64,000 bases of DNA from Streptomyces sp. NBC_00370 (GTDB taxonomy: Bacteria; Actinomycetota; Actinomycetes; Streptomycetales; Streptomycetaceae), in contig NZ_CP107968.1 in assembly GCF_036084755.1 (NCBI RefSeq), positions 558,001 through 622,000 of the forward strand, written 5' to 3'. The translations under genes were made by a program, and so were the position numbers. The notes beneath the pieces were generated by a model that searched no databases, was not told the DNA's origin, and worked only from the letters and a program-made list of their open reading frames with translations. Of this stretch, positions 7,860 through 16,628 are shown piece after piece. Every line of letters begins with the position of its first letter. The first letter of the stretch is position 1.

Positions 7860-9431
7860 TCAGCGCAGCCACTGGTCCTGGTCGGCGGGGCGGTACAGGG
7901 TGACGGCCTTGGGAATCTTGTCGAGGACCAGACGTCGGTAGGTGGCGTCCGTGACCTCGCCGTCGTACGCGAAGTGGGGGTCGCCCCGCAGGACTTCGAG
8001 GTCCAGGCGGCGTACCTGGGCGGTCGTCAGCACCCGGGAGTTGTGCAGGGTGCCGGTCAGGACCGCGAGCAGCAGCCGGGTGCGGGCCAGCGGGGTGCCG
8101 GCCTCCACGGCGCGGACGTCGAGCAGTCCGTCGTCGAGCTGTGTGCGGTAGGTCGGGGCGAAACCGGCCGGGTGGTAGATGCCGTTGCCCGCGAAGAGCA
8201 GCCAGATGCGGCGGGCGCGGCCGTTGATGACCACGGAGAGCGGGCTGCCGGTGGCCAGGACCTTGGCGAGGCCCACGGCCAGGGCGGGCCACTTGCCGAT
8301 GTGCTTCTCCAGCCGTTCCCTGGCGTGGACGAGTTCCGAGTACACCCCGATGCTGAAGGTGTTGAGGAAGAACTGCTGGCCGGGACCTTCCGGAGGCTCC
8401 GCCGAGTCGGCGGGTGAGCTGTCCGGCGCGCCCTCCTCGGGGTGGGTGCCCGGGCCCTCGGGTGACGAGGCCCTGCCCACGTCGGCGGTGACCGCGTCGC
8501 CCGCCTGGATGGCGCGGACCACGTCCTCCAGGGTCTGGTTGCCGAGGTCCACGGCGAAGTGGTTGAACGTACCGCCGGGGAAGACGGCCAGCGGCACACC
8601 GTGGCGGGCGGCCGTGGTGGTGCCCGCGTTGACGGTCCCGTCGCCTCCGCACACGCCCAGCGCCCCGCCGTCGGCGACGGCGCGCAGCGCCGCCTCGTCG
8701 AGCAGGGTCAGCAGGTCGTCGGCCGGTTCGAGGACGGTGATCGAGGCCTTGGGCAGCAGGGTGCCCAGCGTCTCGGCGGTGTCCTTGGTCCAGGAGATGC
8801 CGGACGACGGGTTGACCAGCAGATGCAGCCCCTCGCCGTCCACGAGCGCGGGGGCAGGTCTGCGCGGCGGCGGGGCGGAGGCCGCCGCGTCCGGCTTCAC
8901 CGGCCACCACCGGCAGGTGAGCAGCGCGGCGCCCACGCCGACGATCACGCCCGCCGCCGCCCGGCCGCGATGGGTGAGGCCTTCACTGCTGCGTACGTAC
9001 GCCAGCCCGGCGGCGACCGGCAGGACGGCGAGTCCGTACCGCGGCGACTCCAGGGCGACCCCCGAGGCGAAGGCAGCGGCGGAGGCCATGGGGCTGGACG
9101 GGAGCGACGCGGTGTTCGGCCGGGGGAACACGCCGGGCAGCCGGTCGAGGACCGGACGGGCGCTGCGGGCGGCCGGTTTGCCGAGCGTGTGGTTCATCAC
9201 GGCGACGATCGCCACGGAACCGACGCCCCGCAGCGCCGCCCTGCGCGCACTCCGGCCGCCGGAGGCGCCGAGCGCGACGGCGGCGGCCAGCCATACGGCG
9301 TCGTGCCCGGCCGCGCGTCGCAGCAGGCCGGTGGCCGAGTTGCCCCGCTCGGGGCGGGCCAGGGCGAGGGACGCGGCCACCACTCCGCTGCCCGGCCCCG
9401 ATATCTTCGACAGCCGTCCAGGTCGCTTCAT
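7860..9431 (-). CDS. PAP2-like / diacylglycerol kinase fusion protein
   Basis: Two-domain lipid enzyme. Residues about 25-190 resemble a membrane PAP2 phosphatase with several hydrophobic helices. From about residue 195 (LHLLVNPSSGIS) comes a DAGK/YegS-type kinase catalytic domain with the nucleotide motif GGDGTVNAG, VFPGGTFNHFA and a C-terminal beta-sandwich half. Such fusions act in phospholipid turnover or polyprenol/glycerolipid phosphorylation. The phosphatase half looks degenerate: the usual PSGH motif reads PSSPM and the last Asp of SRxxxxxHxxxD is missing, so it may be a structural membrane anchor. Start ATG 9429-9431 (MKRPGRL); a GTG at 9452 is possible. Divergent from the acylase gene. 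Confidence 0.85.
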   Translation of the reverse strand: MKRPGRLSKISGPGSGVVAASLALARPERGNSATGLLRRAAGHDAVWLAAAVALGASGGRSARRAALRGVGSVAIVAVMNHTLGKPAARSARPVLDRLPGVFPRPNTASLPSSPMASAAAFASGVALESPRYGLAVLPVAAGLAYVRSSEGLTHRGRAAAGVIVGVGAALLTCRWWPVKPDAAASAPPPRRPAPALVDGEGLHLLVNPSSGISWTKDTAETLGTLLPKASITVLEPADDLLTLLDEAALRAVADGGALGVCGGDGTVNAGTTTAARHGVPLAVFPGGTFNHFAVDLGNQTLEDVVRAIQAGDAVTADVGRASSPEGPGTHPEEGAPDSSPADSAEPPEGPGQQFFLNTFSIGVYSELVHARERLEKHIGKWPALAVGLAKVLATGSPLSVVINGRARRIWLLFAGNGIYHPAGFAPTYRTQLDDGLLDVRAVEAGTPLARTRLLLAVLTGTLHNSRVLTTAQVRRLDLEVLRGDPHFAYDGEVTDATYRRLVLDKIPKAVTLYRPADQDQWLR

Positions 9432-9630
9432 GAACTTGCCACACCTCTGCACCTAGTGAATCCGCTCTACGCGACCGGACCGGACCGCGGCGCCTCACCC
9501 TAATGGCGCCCCACTCCACCGTCGACGAGATGGTCGTCTGACGGATGCCCCCGACTCGGGCTCTCAGCCGCTCCGGAATATTGCGGTCCTGTGGAAGTTG
9601 CCCCGCAGGAGCTTCCTGGTTGCGGCGAAA

Positions 9631-9649
9631 GCGGGAATAGTGTTCCCGC
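9631..9649. promoter_or_regulatory. Inverted repeat upstream of the acylase gene
   Basis: GCGGGAA-TAGTG-TTCCCGC, perfect 7-bp arms with a 5-base spacer, lies 45 bases before the GTG start of the secreted acylase gene and in the divergent region shared with the kinase gene. It could be an operator or a transcript hairpin; no regulator gene is adjacent. Confidence 0.4.
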
Positions 9650-9694
9650 GCGCCCGACCGTGTCCCCCACGACCGAATGACGGAAGAGGCTCCG

Positions 9695-12600
9695 GTGACC
9701 GCTGCTCCTGCTCCCGCTTCACGACGCCGTCGAGCGTCCTTCCGCTCAGCCGTCCTCTCCGTCGTCGCGGCCTCCGCGATGCTCGCGACGCTCGTCGTCG
9801 CCTCACCCGCCCAGGCAGCGGCGGGAGTTGACCCGATACCCGCCGCCGGTGACCCCTGCCTCGGCCAGTGCCAGGACATTCTCCCGGCCGGTGAGAACGG
9901 CCACGCCACGCTCGCCGGGATCCTGCTGCACCAGAGCGTCGGCACCCGGCCGAAGCACTCCGCGGACCAGATAGAGCCGTACGACAACCTCCTGCACGAC
10001 TACTCGGGGCTGACGGAGGATCAGCTCGCCGCCTACTTCAACGACGCGTCGTTCGGGGTGGCGTCCGATCAGGTGGAGAGCACGAAGTCGCCCCGGTCGG
10101 ACGTGACGATCACCCGGGACAAGGCGACGGGCACCCCCCACATCAAGGGAACGACCCGCGCGGGGACCGAGTTCGGCGCCGGGTACGCGGCCGGCGAGGA
10201 CAAGCTGTGGCTGATGGACGTCCTGCGGCACGTCGGCCGGGGCGAGTTGTCGTCCTTCGCGGGCGGCGCGGCGGGCAACCGCGCCCTGGAGCAGAGCCTG
10301 TGGTCGGTGGCTCCGTACACCGAGAGCGACCTCACGGCCCAGCTCGAACGCGTCCGTGACTCCGGCACCAAGGGCGCGCAGGCGTACCAGGACATCCAGA
10401 ACTACGTGGCCGGCATCAACGCGTGGATCGACGACACCGTCGGAGCCAACAGCTACCCCGGTGAGTACGTGCTGACCGGCCACGGCTCCTCGATCAAGGA
10501 CTTCACGGCCACGGATGTGGTGGCGATGGCGTCGGTCGTCGGCGCGATCTTCGGTGGCGGCGGGGGCGGCGAGGTCGGCAACGCGCTCGCCAAGCTCGAA
10601 TTCCAGCAGCGCTACGGCACGGCGGCCGGCAACACCGCGTACGCCGCGTGGCGCGCGCAGGACGACTCCGAGGCGGTGACCACCGTCCACAGCGGCACCT
10701 TCCCGTACGGGAACTCCCCCGCCTCCCCTAAGGGTGTCGCCGTACCGGATCCGGACACGGTCCAGGCCTTCAGCCACGCGCAGAACGGCACGGGAACAGG
10801 CGCGGCGAAGGCCGCGAAGGCGTCAACGGCGGCAGGCGTGCTGCCCGGTGACCTGATCACCGCGAAGAAGGGCATGTCCAACGCCCTTGTGGTGTCCGGC
10901 GAGCACACCGCCTCCGGCCATCCGGTCGCGGTCTACGGGCCACAAACGGGTTACTACGCACCGCAGTTGCTGATGATCCAGGAACTGGACGGGCCCGGGC
11001 TGCGCGTCCGGGGGGCCGCCTTCCCCGGGTTGAGCTTCTACGTGGAGATCGGCCGCGGGCTCGACTACTCCTGGAGCGCCACCTCCGCCAACCAGGACAT
11101 CACCGACACCTTCGCCGTCGACCTCTGCGAACCGTCGGGCGCGGCGCCCACCCGGGCCTCCGACCACTACCTGCTGCGCGGGGTGTGCACCCCCTTCGAC
11201 ACACTGACCAAGCACAACAGCTGGTCGGCGACCGTGGCGGACTCGACCGCGACCGGTGCCTACGATCTGGTCAGCAAGCGCAGTGCGTACGGGCTGGTCA
11301 CGCACACCGGCGAAGTGGACGGGCGCCCGGTGGCCTTCACCGCGCTGCGCTCCACGTACCAGCACGACATCGACTCGGTGATCGGCTTCCAGCAGTTCAA
11401 CGACCCGAACGCGATCACCTCGGCCCAGACCTTCCAGAAGGCCGCCCAGGACGTCGGCTACACCTTCAACTGGTTCTACGTCGACGCCGATCACACGGCG
11501 TACTACAACTCCGGCATCAATCCGGTCCGGGCCGCCGGGACGGATCCTGACCAGCCGATCCTGGCCGGGGCCGGCCACGAGTGGCAGAACTGGGACCCGG
11601 TCCGCAACACCTCCGCCGTCACGCCGCCGGCCGAGCATCCGCAGTCCGTCGACCAGGACTACTACGTCAGCTGGAACAACAAGCAGGCCAAGGGCTTCGC
11701 TTCGGACTGGGGCAACGGTTCGGTCCACCGCGCCGACATCCTCGACAAGCGGGTCTCGGCCCTCGTCGCCGCGGGCAACGTCACCCGCGTCCAGCTCGTG
11801 AAGGCCATGGAAGAGGGCGCGACGGTCGACCTGCGGGCCGAGAGCGTGCTGCCCTCCGTGCTGGACGTCATCGACAGCGCGCAGATCACCGACCCCGCCC
11901 TGGCAGCGACGGTGGCGAAGCTGCGGGCCTGGACCGCGGCCGGCTCGCACCGCAGGGAGACCGCGAAGGGATCGCGCGTCTACGCCGACGCCGACGCGAT
12001 CCGCGTCCTGGACGCCTGGTGGCCGCTGCTGGTGGAGGGCGAGTTCAAGTCCGACCTGGGCAACGACCTCTACCAGGCGCTGACGTCCGTCGCCCCGATC
12101 AACGAGTCGCCTTCGGGCGGCCAGAACGGCACCGGCGGCGCCGCCACCGGGATCGCGGCGGGCGAGGCACACAAGGGCTCGTCGTTCCAGCACGGTTGGT
12201 GGAGCTACGTCGACAAGGACCTCAGGTCCGTGCTCGGCAAGCCCGTGAGCAGTCCTCTCAACAAGACGTACTGCGGGGCCGGTTCGGTGTCCGACTGCCG
12301 CGACGTGCTGCTCTCCACCCTGGCCACGGCGGCGGCCACGCCCGCGACCGAGGTCTACCCGGCGGACGACGAATGCGGGGCGGGCGAGCAGGTCTGCGCC
12401 GACTCGATCGTCCACCGGGCGATGGGCGGCATCACCGTGCCCCGCATCGCCTGGCAGAACCGGCCGACGTACCAGCAGGTGGTCGAATTCCCGGCCCGCC
12501 GCGGCGACAACCTCACCAACCTCGCCGCCGGCGCGAGCGTGAGCGCTTCGGACTACCAGGACGCGATCATCGTCTCGTACCCGCCGAAGAAGGCGATCGA

Positions 12601-12910
12601 CCAGGACCCGGCCACCCGCTGGGCGAGCAAGACCACCCCCACCGCCTGGATCACCGTCGACCTCGGCGCACCCCGCCAGGTCGGCCGCGTCACCCTCAAC
12701 TGGTCGGACCAGTACGCACTCGCCTACCGCATCGAGGTCTCGACGGACAACGCGACCTGGCGGACCGTACACACCACAACGGCGGGCAGGGGCGGAGTGG
12801 AGAACCGGGCGTTCACCCCGGGCAGCGCCCGGTACGTACGGATCACCTGCACGCAACGCGGCACGGACAACCGGTACTCGCTCAACGAGATCGGGGTCTA
12901 CAGCAGCTGA
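9695..12910 (+). CDS. Secreted penicillin-acylase-family Ntn hydrolase with C-terminal F5/8 type C domain
   Basis: Large secreted amidase/acylase. An arginine-rich n-region, a hydrophobic core and ASPAQA at about residue 43 form a signal peptide. The precursor has an alpha-chain region, then GMSNALVVSGEHTASG, where Ser395 (counted from GTG 9695) should become the N-terminal nucleophile after self-cleavage, as in penicillin G acylase and AHL/pantothenoyl acylases. The last 130 residues (NLAAGASVSAS to EIGVYSS) are a discoidin/F5/8C carbohydrate- or surface-binding domain, seen in some Streptomyces members. I prefer GTG 9695 because GGAAGAGG lies five bases upstream; ATG 9677 is the alternative. 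Substrate may be a cyclic lipopeptide, an AHL or a beta-lactam; not determined. Confidence 0.87.
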   Translation: MTAAPAPASRRRRASFRSAVLSVVAASAMLATLVVASPAQAAAGVDPIPAAGDPCLGQCQDILPAGENGHATLAGILLHQSVGTRPKHSADQIEPYDNLLHDYSGLTEDQLAAYFNDASFGVASDQVESTKSPRSDVTITRDKATGTPHIKGTTRAGTEFGAGYAAGEDKLWLMDVLRHVGRGELSSFAGGAAGNRALEQSLWSVAPYTESDLTAQLERVRDSGTKGAQAYQDIQNYVAGINAWIDDTVGANSYPGEYVLTGHGSSIKDFTATDVVAMASVVGAIFGGGGGGEVGNALAKLEFQQRYGTAAGNTAYAAWRAQDDSEAVTTVHSGTFPYGNSPASPKGVAVPDPDTVQAFSHAQNGTGTGAAKAAKASTAAGVLPGDLITAKKGMSNALVVSGEHTASGHPVAVYGPQTGYYAPQLLMIQELDGPGLRVRGAAFPGLSFYVEIGRGLDYSWSATSANQDITDTFAVDLCEPSGAAPTRASDHYLLRGVCTPFDTLTKHNSWSATVADSTATGAYDLVSKRSAYGLVTHTGEVDGRPVAFTALRSTYQHDIDSVIGFQQFNDPNAITSAQTFQKAAQDVGYTFNWFYVDADHTAYYNSGINPVRAAGTDPDQPILAGAGHEWQNWDPVRNTSAVTPPAEHPQSVDQDYYVSWNNKQAKGFASDWGNGSVHRADILDKRVSALVAAGNVTRVQLVKAMEEGATVDLRAESVLPSVLDVIDSAQITDPALAATVAKLRAWTAAGSHRRETAKGSRVYADADAIRVLDAWWPLLVEGEFKSDLGNDLYQALTSVAPINESPSGGQNGTGGAATGIAAGEAHKGSSFQHGWWSYVDKDLRSVLGKPVSSPLNKTYCGAGSVSDCRDVLLSTLATAAATPATEVYPADDECGAGEQVCADSIVHRAMGGITVPRIAWQNRPTYQQVVEFPARRGDNLTNLAAGASVSASDYQDAIIVSYPPKKAIDQDPATRWASKTTPTAWITVDLGAPRQVGRVTLNWSDQYALAYRIEVSTDNATWRTVHTTTAGRGGVENRAFTPGSARYVRITCTQRGTDNRYSLNEIGVYSS

Positions 12911-12986
12911 GTAGGGGAGTTCGCGACGGACTGACCGGGGCCCGCGAGAAGGCCGGGCGTACGCGTAGCGGCCATGCTCACGGCGC

Positions 12987-14072
12987 TCAGCGCAGTACGG
13001 CCGCCAGCAGGTCGGATCCCAGCGCCGTCAGGTCGGGCAGTTCGAGGGTGTAGTGGACGTAACGGCCGTGCCGCCGGGCTGTGAGCAGGCCCGCGCGGCG
13101 CAGGACCGCGAGGTGGCGGGAGACCTCCGGGGATGAGAGTTCCCAGGCCTGGGCCAGCTCGCCGGTGGTGTGCGGGCCGCGGGCCAGGGTGCGGAGCAGC
13201 CGCAGCCGTACCGGATGTGCGAGTGCCTCCAGCCGCAGCGTGACGGTTTCCAGCGACACCGGCTCGGACTGCTCAGGGCCGGCCACGGGGTACTGCATCA
13301 CCGGCTGCCACCCGGGCGCGTAGACCGCCACCAGGTGCGGGTGGCCGAAGACACTGGGGATGAAGGTGGCCCCGGTGCCCTGGGCGGACGTCGACTTGTC
13401 CTGGAGCTTGTCCACGACGATGTGGCCGCCGTCCGGTGCCAGGGTGACCGCCTCGGAGACCGATGCCAGCGCGGCGCCGATGCCCTGGCGCTTCAGCAGG
13501 TCGTTCTTCAGGCGCAGGTCGGTGGCGAGTCGCACGGCGACGCCTGTCCAGGCGGCGTCGAAGAAGGCCTCGGCGCACTGTTCCAGGGTGTGGCGCACCC
13601 GCGCCCGTACGACGGCCGGGTCCACCAGCAGCCGTTCAGCGAAGGCACCTTGGAGCGCGCCACGGGCCTGGGCCAGGCCCAGGGCGCGCTCGCGCGCAGT
13701 CGCGTCGGCGAGCGGCGACGGCGCGCCGAAGTGGAGCCGGTTGCTGCCGCACGTGGTGACGAGCGCGGACGTCACATACGTCTCGTCGTCGATCCGGTCC
13801 ACGTCGTCCAGCTCCTCGGCGAGGGTCGCCCGGGGCCGGGCGGGGACGAGGAAATCGGCTCGTGAGGAACGCCAGAGGAACTCCGCCTCCCGCAACCGCT
13901 CGGCCAGCTCCGGCCGCAGGCCGGCCCAGACGTCCCCGGCCCAGCCGGCGAGCCGCGGATGGTGCCCGGGTTCGGCCAGCACATGCAGCATCGCGGTCAG
14001 TTCGGCCAGCGGGGAGGCGGCGAACCGCAGCCGCTCCGGCGGCAGGCCGTTGATGTCGATCCGCAATGTCAT
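12987..14072 (-). CDS. ArsR-type transcriptional regulator with N-terminal DUF5937-like region
   Basis: A 361-residue repressor-type protein. The C-terminal 90 residues are an ArsR winged helix: LEALAHPVRLRLLRTLA, TTGELAQAWELSSPEVSRHLAVLRRAG and the wing RRHGRYVHYTLE. The N-terminal 250 residues (starting MTLRIDINGLPPERLRFAASPLAEL) match a Streptomyces family of unknown function and probably sense a ligand. The start is ATG 14070-14072; a GTG six bases further out is possible. It diverges from an MFS exporter gene, and a long perfect inverted repeat lies between them, the classic layout of a repressor controlling a drug-efflux pump. Confidence 0.86.
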   Translation of the reverse strand: MTLRIDINGLPPERLRFAASPLAELTAMLHVLAEPGHHPRLAGWAGDVWAGLRPELAERLREAEFLWRSSRADFLVPARPRATLAEELDDVDRIDDETYVTSALVTTCGSNRLHFGAPSPLADATARERALGLAQARGALQGAFAERLLVDPAVVRARVRHTLEQCAEAFFDAAWTGVAVRLATDLRLKNDLLKRQGIGAALASVSEAVTLAPDGGHIVVDKLQDKSTSAQGTGATFIPSVFGHPHLVAVYAPGWQPVMQYPVAGPEQSEPVSLETVTLRLEALAHPVRLRLLRTLARGPHTTGELAQAWELSSPEVSRHLAVLRRAGLLTARRHGRYVHYTLELPDLTALGSDLLAAVLR

Positions 14073-14103
14073 ACCCACATCATCACTGGCCGGACGGCCT
14101 GCG

Positions 14104-14140
14104 GCGGAGTCGGTTGACGGTGTCCGTCAACCGACTCCGC
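14104..14140. promoter_or_regulatory. Perfect 17-bp inverted repeat, likely ArsR operator
   Basis: Two perfect 17-base arms (GCGGAGTCGGTTGACGG and its complement) separated by TGT lie between the divergent ArsR-type regulator and the MFS gene, 32 bases from each start codon. The TTGAC...GTCAA core resembles known ArsR-family operators. A bound repressor here would block both promoters. The binding partner is inferred from position. Confidence 0.75.
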
Positions 14141-14171
14141 AGGCCCGGCGGACGAACGCACCGTTGGCGCC

Positions 14172-15386
14172 ATGGCAACCACCACCAAAGTCCGGCCCGC
14201 CGCCCTCGTCCGGGCCTCCGGAGGTCCCCGCTACGCCGTCGCCCTGGCCGTGGACGCGCTCGGCACCGGCCTGCTGCGGCCCTTTCTGCTGCTCTACGGG
14301 GTGACGGTGCTGAGGCTGTCGGCTCCGGCCACCGGCATCGCCATGACGCTCGGCATCGTCGCGGGGCTGGTGTGCATGCCGGCGGTCGGCCGATGGCTGG
14401 ACCGGGGCGCGCGCAGCACGGTCGTGGCGGCGTCGATGCTGGTGCGGGTGGTGGGCGTGGCGCTGCTGCTGGCCGCCCCGGCGGGGCACGTCTGGGCGTT
14501 CTCGACGGCGGCGCTCTTCCTCGGCATCGGCAACCAGGCGTGGCCCGCCGCCCACGCGGCTCTTGTGGCGACGGTCGCCCACGGCCGGGAACGCGACACC
14601 GCTCTCGCGGCGGGCCGCGCCCTGCGCAACGCCGGCATGGGCGCGGGCGCGCTCCTCGCCACCGTATGTCTGACGGGCGGCGCCACCGCGTTGCAGGCGC
14701 TGGCGGCCGTCACCGGACTCGCCTATCTCACCGCGGCGGCCCTGGTGTGGTCGGTCCACCTGCACGCCCGGCCGGCCGCGGGCCCGGCCGAGGACCGGGA
14801 CGACGGGCCCGCACCCCGTATGCGCGCGCTGCTCGCCGCCAACGTGATCTACGCCTTCTGCCTCAACGTTCCCGAAATCGCCCTCCCGCTGGTCCTGGTG
14901 ACCGAGTTGCACGCCTCCCCGGTGTGGTCGGCGGCCATCTTCGTGGCCAACACGGTGCTGGTGGTCACCCTCCAGGTTCCGGTCACCGTTCTGCTGTCCC
15001 GCTTCTCCCGGCGGACGGTGCTCGCTTTCGCCGGGGTGGTGCTCACCGTGTCCTACCTCGGTTTCCTGGTGGCCACGTCCCTGGGACACGGCTGGGGCGC
15101 CCCGGCCGTCGCTGCGGTGTCCGTGGTCTGCACGATCGGCGAGATCATCTATGCCGGCAGCGCCACCGCGCTCGTCACCGCGCTCGCCCCGGCCCATGTC
15201 CTGGGCCGCGCCCTCACCCGCTTCCAGCTCTCCACGGGCTTCGGCCTCGCCGTCTCCCCGGCGGTCATCACCGCGCTCGCACCGTACGGCCCGGCAGCCC
15301 TCTGGGGCAGCCTCGCCGGTGCGACGCTCCTCTCCGCCGGCGCCGTCGTCACCGAAGAGGAGCACGGAAGCCGGCTCGGCGATTGA
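14172..15386 (+). CDS. MFS transporter, likely drug efflux
   Basis: Membrane protein of 404 residues with about 12 hydrophobic segments. [12 protein letters not shown] after helix 2 is the degenerate MFS motif A (GRxxDRxGRR), and the second half repeats it as SRFSRRTVL. No solute-specific motif is seen. The ATG start at 14172 follows the long palindrome shared with the divergent ArsR-type repressor, so the most likely role is efflux of a compound sensed by that repressor. Its end lies 22 bases before the next gene, so the two may be co-transcribed. Confidence 0.85.
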   Translation: MATTTKVRPAALVRASGGPRYAVALAVDALGTGLLRPFLLLYGVTVLRLSAPATGIAMTLGIVAGLVCMPAVGRWLDRGARSTVVAASMLVRVVGVALLLAAPAGHVWAFSTAALFLGIGNQAWPAAHAALVATVAHGRERDTALAAGRALRNAGMGAGALLATVCLTGGATALQALAAVTGLAYLTAAALVWSVHLHARPAAGPAEDRDDGPAPRMRALLAANVIYAFCLNVPEIALPLVLVTELHASPVWSAAIFVANTVLVVTLQVPVTVLLSRFSRRTVLAFAGVVLTVSYLGFLVATSLGHGWGAPAVAAVSVVCTIGEIIYAGSATALVTALAPAHVLGRALTRFQLSTGFGLAVSPAVITALAPYGPAALWGSLAGATLLSAGAVVTEEEHGSRLGD

Positions 15387-15408
15387 CGCCGCCGGGGCAT
15401 GCGCGATC

Positions 15409-16119
15409 ATGATCCGCATGGACGCTCGTTTCCTCGGCATCGCCGAACTGGCCGAAGTCCCCTCCGTGGCGGTCGTGGTCGACGTCATGCGTGCGTTCAC
15501 CGTGGCCGCCTGGGCCTTCGCCCAGGGAGCGGAGAAGATCGTGCTCGCCGGGTCGCTGGACGACGCTCTGGCTCTCAAGGCCCGTCACCCTGATTGGGTG
15601 GCGGTCAAGGACGGTCCGGCCGCGCCGGGGTTCGACGCCGTCAACTCCCCTGGTCTGCTGCGGTCCTTCGACCTCGGCGGACGGACCGTCGTACAGAAGA
15701 CCACGGCAGGCACGGTGGGCGCCCTCGCGGTCAAGGACGCCGAGCTGGTGCTCTGCGCCGGCTTCGTGGTGGCGGAGGCGACCGCCCGGCTCCTGCGGAC
15801 GCGTGCGAGTGACCGGGTCACGTTCGTGATCACCGGCGAGGACGGGCGGGCCGACGAAGACCTGGCCTGCGCCGAGTACATCGCCGACAGGGCCACCGGG
15901 GCCGGTACGGACCCCGGCGCCTTCCTTCGCCGCGCCGCCGCGTCGCGCGCCGCCGCCGAACTGATGCAGGGGGTACGCCAAGGGGTCCACCCCGATGACG
16001 TCGCACTCTGCCTTGAGGTGGACCGGTTCCCCTTCGCCATGGTGGCGGCCTCGGAAGGCTCGCTCATGGTCCTGCGTCCGCACGCGATGCCTTCGCCGAC
16101 CGACAGGGACCCGGTCTGA
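15409..16119 (+). CDS. 2-phosphosulfolactate phosphatase family protein (ComB-like)
   Basis: A 236-residue enzyme of the ComB family, Mg2+-dependent acid phosphatases first known from coenzyme M synthesis but widespread in bacteria without coenzyme M. Visible family features are [16 protein letters not shown] near the N-terminus (Asp-Val-x-Arg-Ala), [12 protein letters not shown], and [20 protein letters not shown] with its acidic metal-binding residues. The start is ATG 15409 (MIRMDARF) or ATG 15418; no strong ribosome site separates them. In Streptomyces the real substrate is unknown. It is probably in one transcript with the MFS gene just upstream. Confidence 0.82.
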   Translation: MIRMDARFLGIAELAEVPSVAVVVDVMRAFTVAAWAFAQGAEKIVLAGSLDDALALKARHPDWVAVKDGPAAPGFDAVNSPGLLRSFDLGGRTVVQKTTAGTVGALAVKDAELVLCAGFVVAEATARLLRTRASDRVTFVITGEDGRADEDLACAEYIADRATGAGTDPGAFLRRAAASRAAAELMQGVRQGVHPDDVALCLEVDRFPFAMVAASEGSLMVLRPHAMPSPTDRDPV

Positions 16120-16628
16120 TCCCACGCCGGGGACTCTCCCAAACCGGCAGTCTCAGCCAAGTCGGGTTCATCGAGAGGTGGCCGAAACGCTGGGACGCGT
16201 CTTATTCAGGCACTGCATGCATCAGCCACCAAAACCGACATGACGTCCATTAATGTCACAAGTGTCCTGGCACGGCTAACACGGACTCTCACCGAGCAGC
16301 AAGACCGCATAGGCTATCCGGAACCATGTACTTCACCAGTCTTCGGCGCGGCCCGAGTACGGCTGAAACTGGGACCCTGAGATCGTTGACCCTCCGAAAG
16401 ATGCCCAGCTACCTTGATGAGCGACCCATTCCGCGAAGGAAAACCCTAATCAGGGTCACGCAGGTACGGGAATGGCAACCAACGATGTGCGATCAGGGTC
16501 GAATTTCCCCTGACTCGCCGTTCCGTAAAGCGCAGCAAGTGAACGTATGTCGTTGATTTCGTCGCACCGTCGCGGCGTTCCCAGGCCCCCGGTCGAGCCG
16601 ATGCGATAACGCCGGCAGTCGGGACGAG
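16120..16628. other. 509-bp gene-free region ahead of the biosynthetic cluster
   Basis: No convincing gene lies here. The stretch from about 16190 to 16560 is less GC-rich than its neighbours and must hold the promoter of the PKS operon. The sequence ATCAGGGTC occurs at both 16450 and 16492, a 9-base direct repeat 42 bases apart, and the first copy is part of CCCT-AATC-AGGG. A TGTCACA at 16254 resembles an ECF41 -35 element but has no matching -10. A 76-codon open frame at 16326-16556 has poor codon bias and is not called. Confidence 0.6.

Noticed and set aside
16254..16276. TGTCACA as a second ECF41 promoter, ahead of the PKS operon
   Set aside because: No CGTC-like -10 follows at 15-17 bases, and the motif alone is common.
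16326..16556. A 76-codon open frame in the gap before the PKS operon
   Set aside because: Lacks the high third-position GC of real genes here, no ribosome site, no recognisable sequence.
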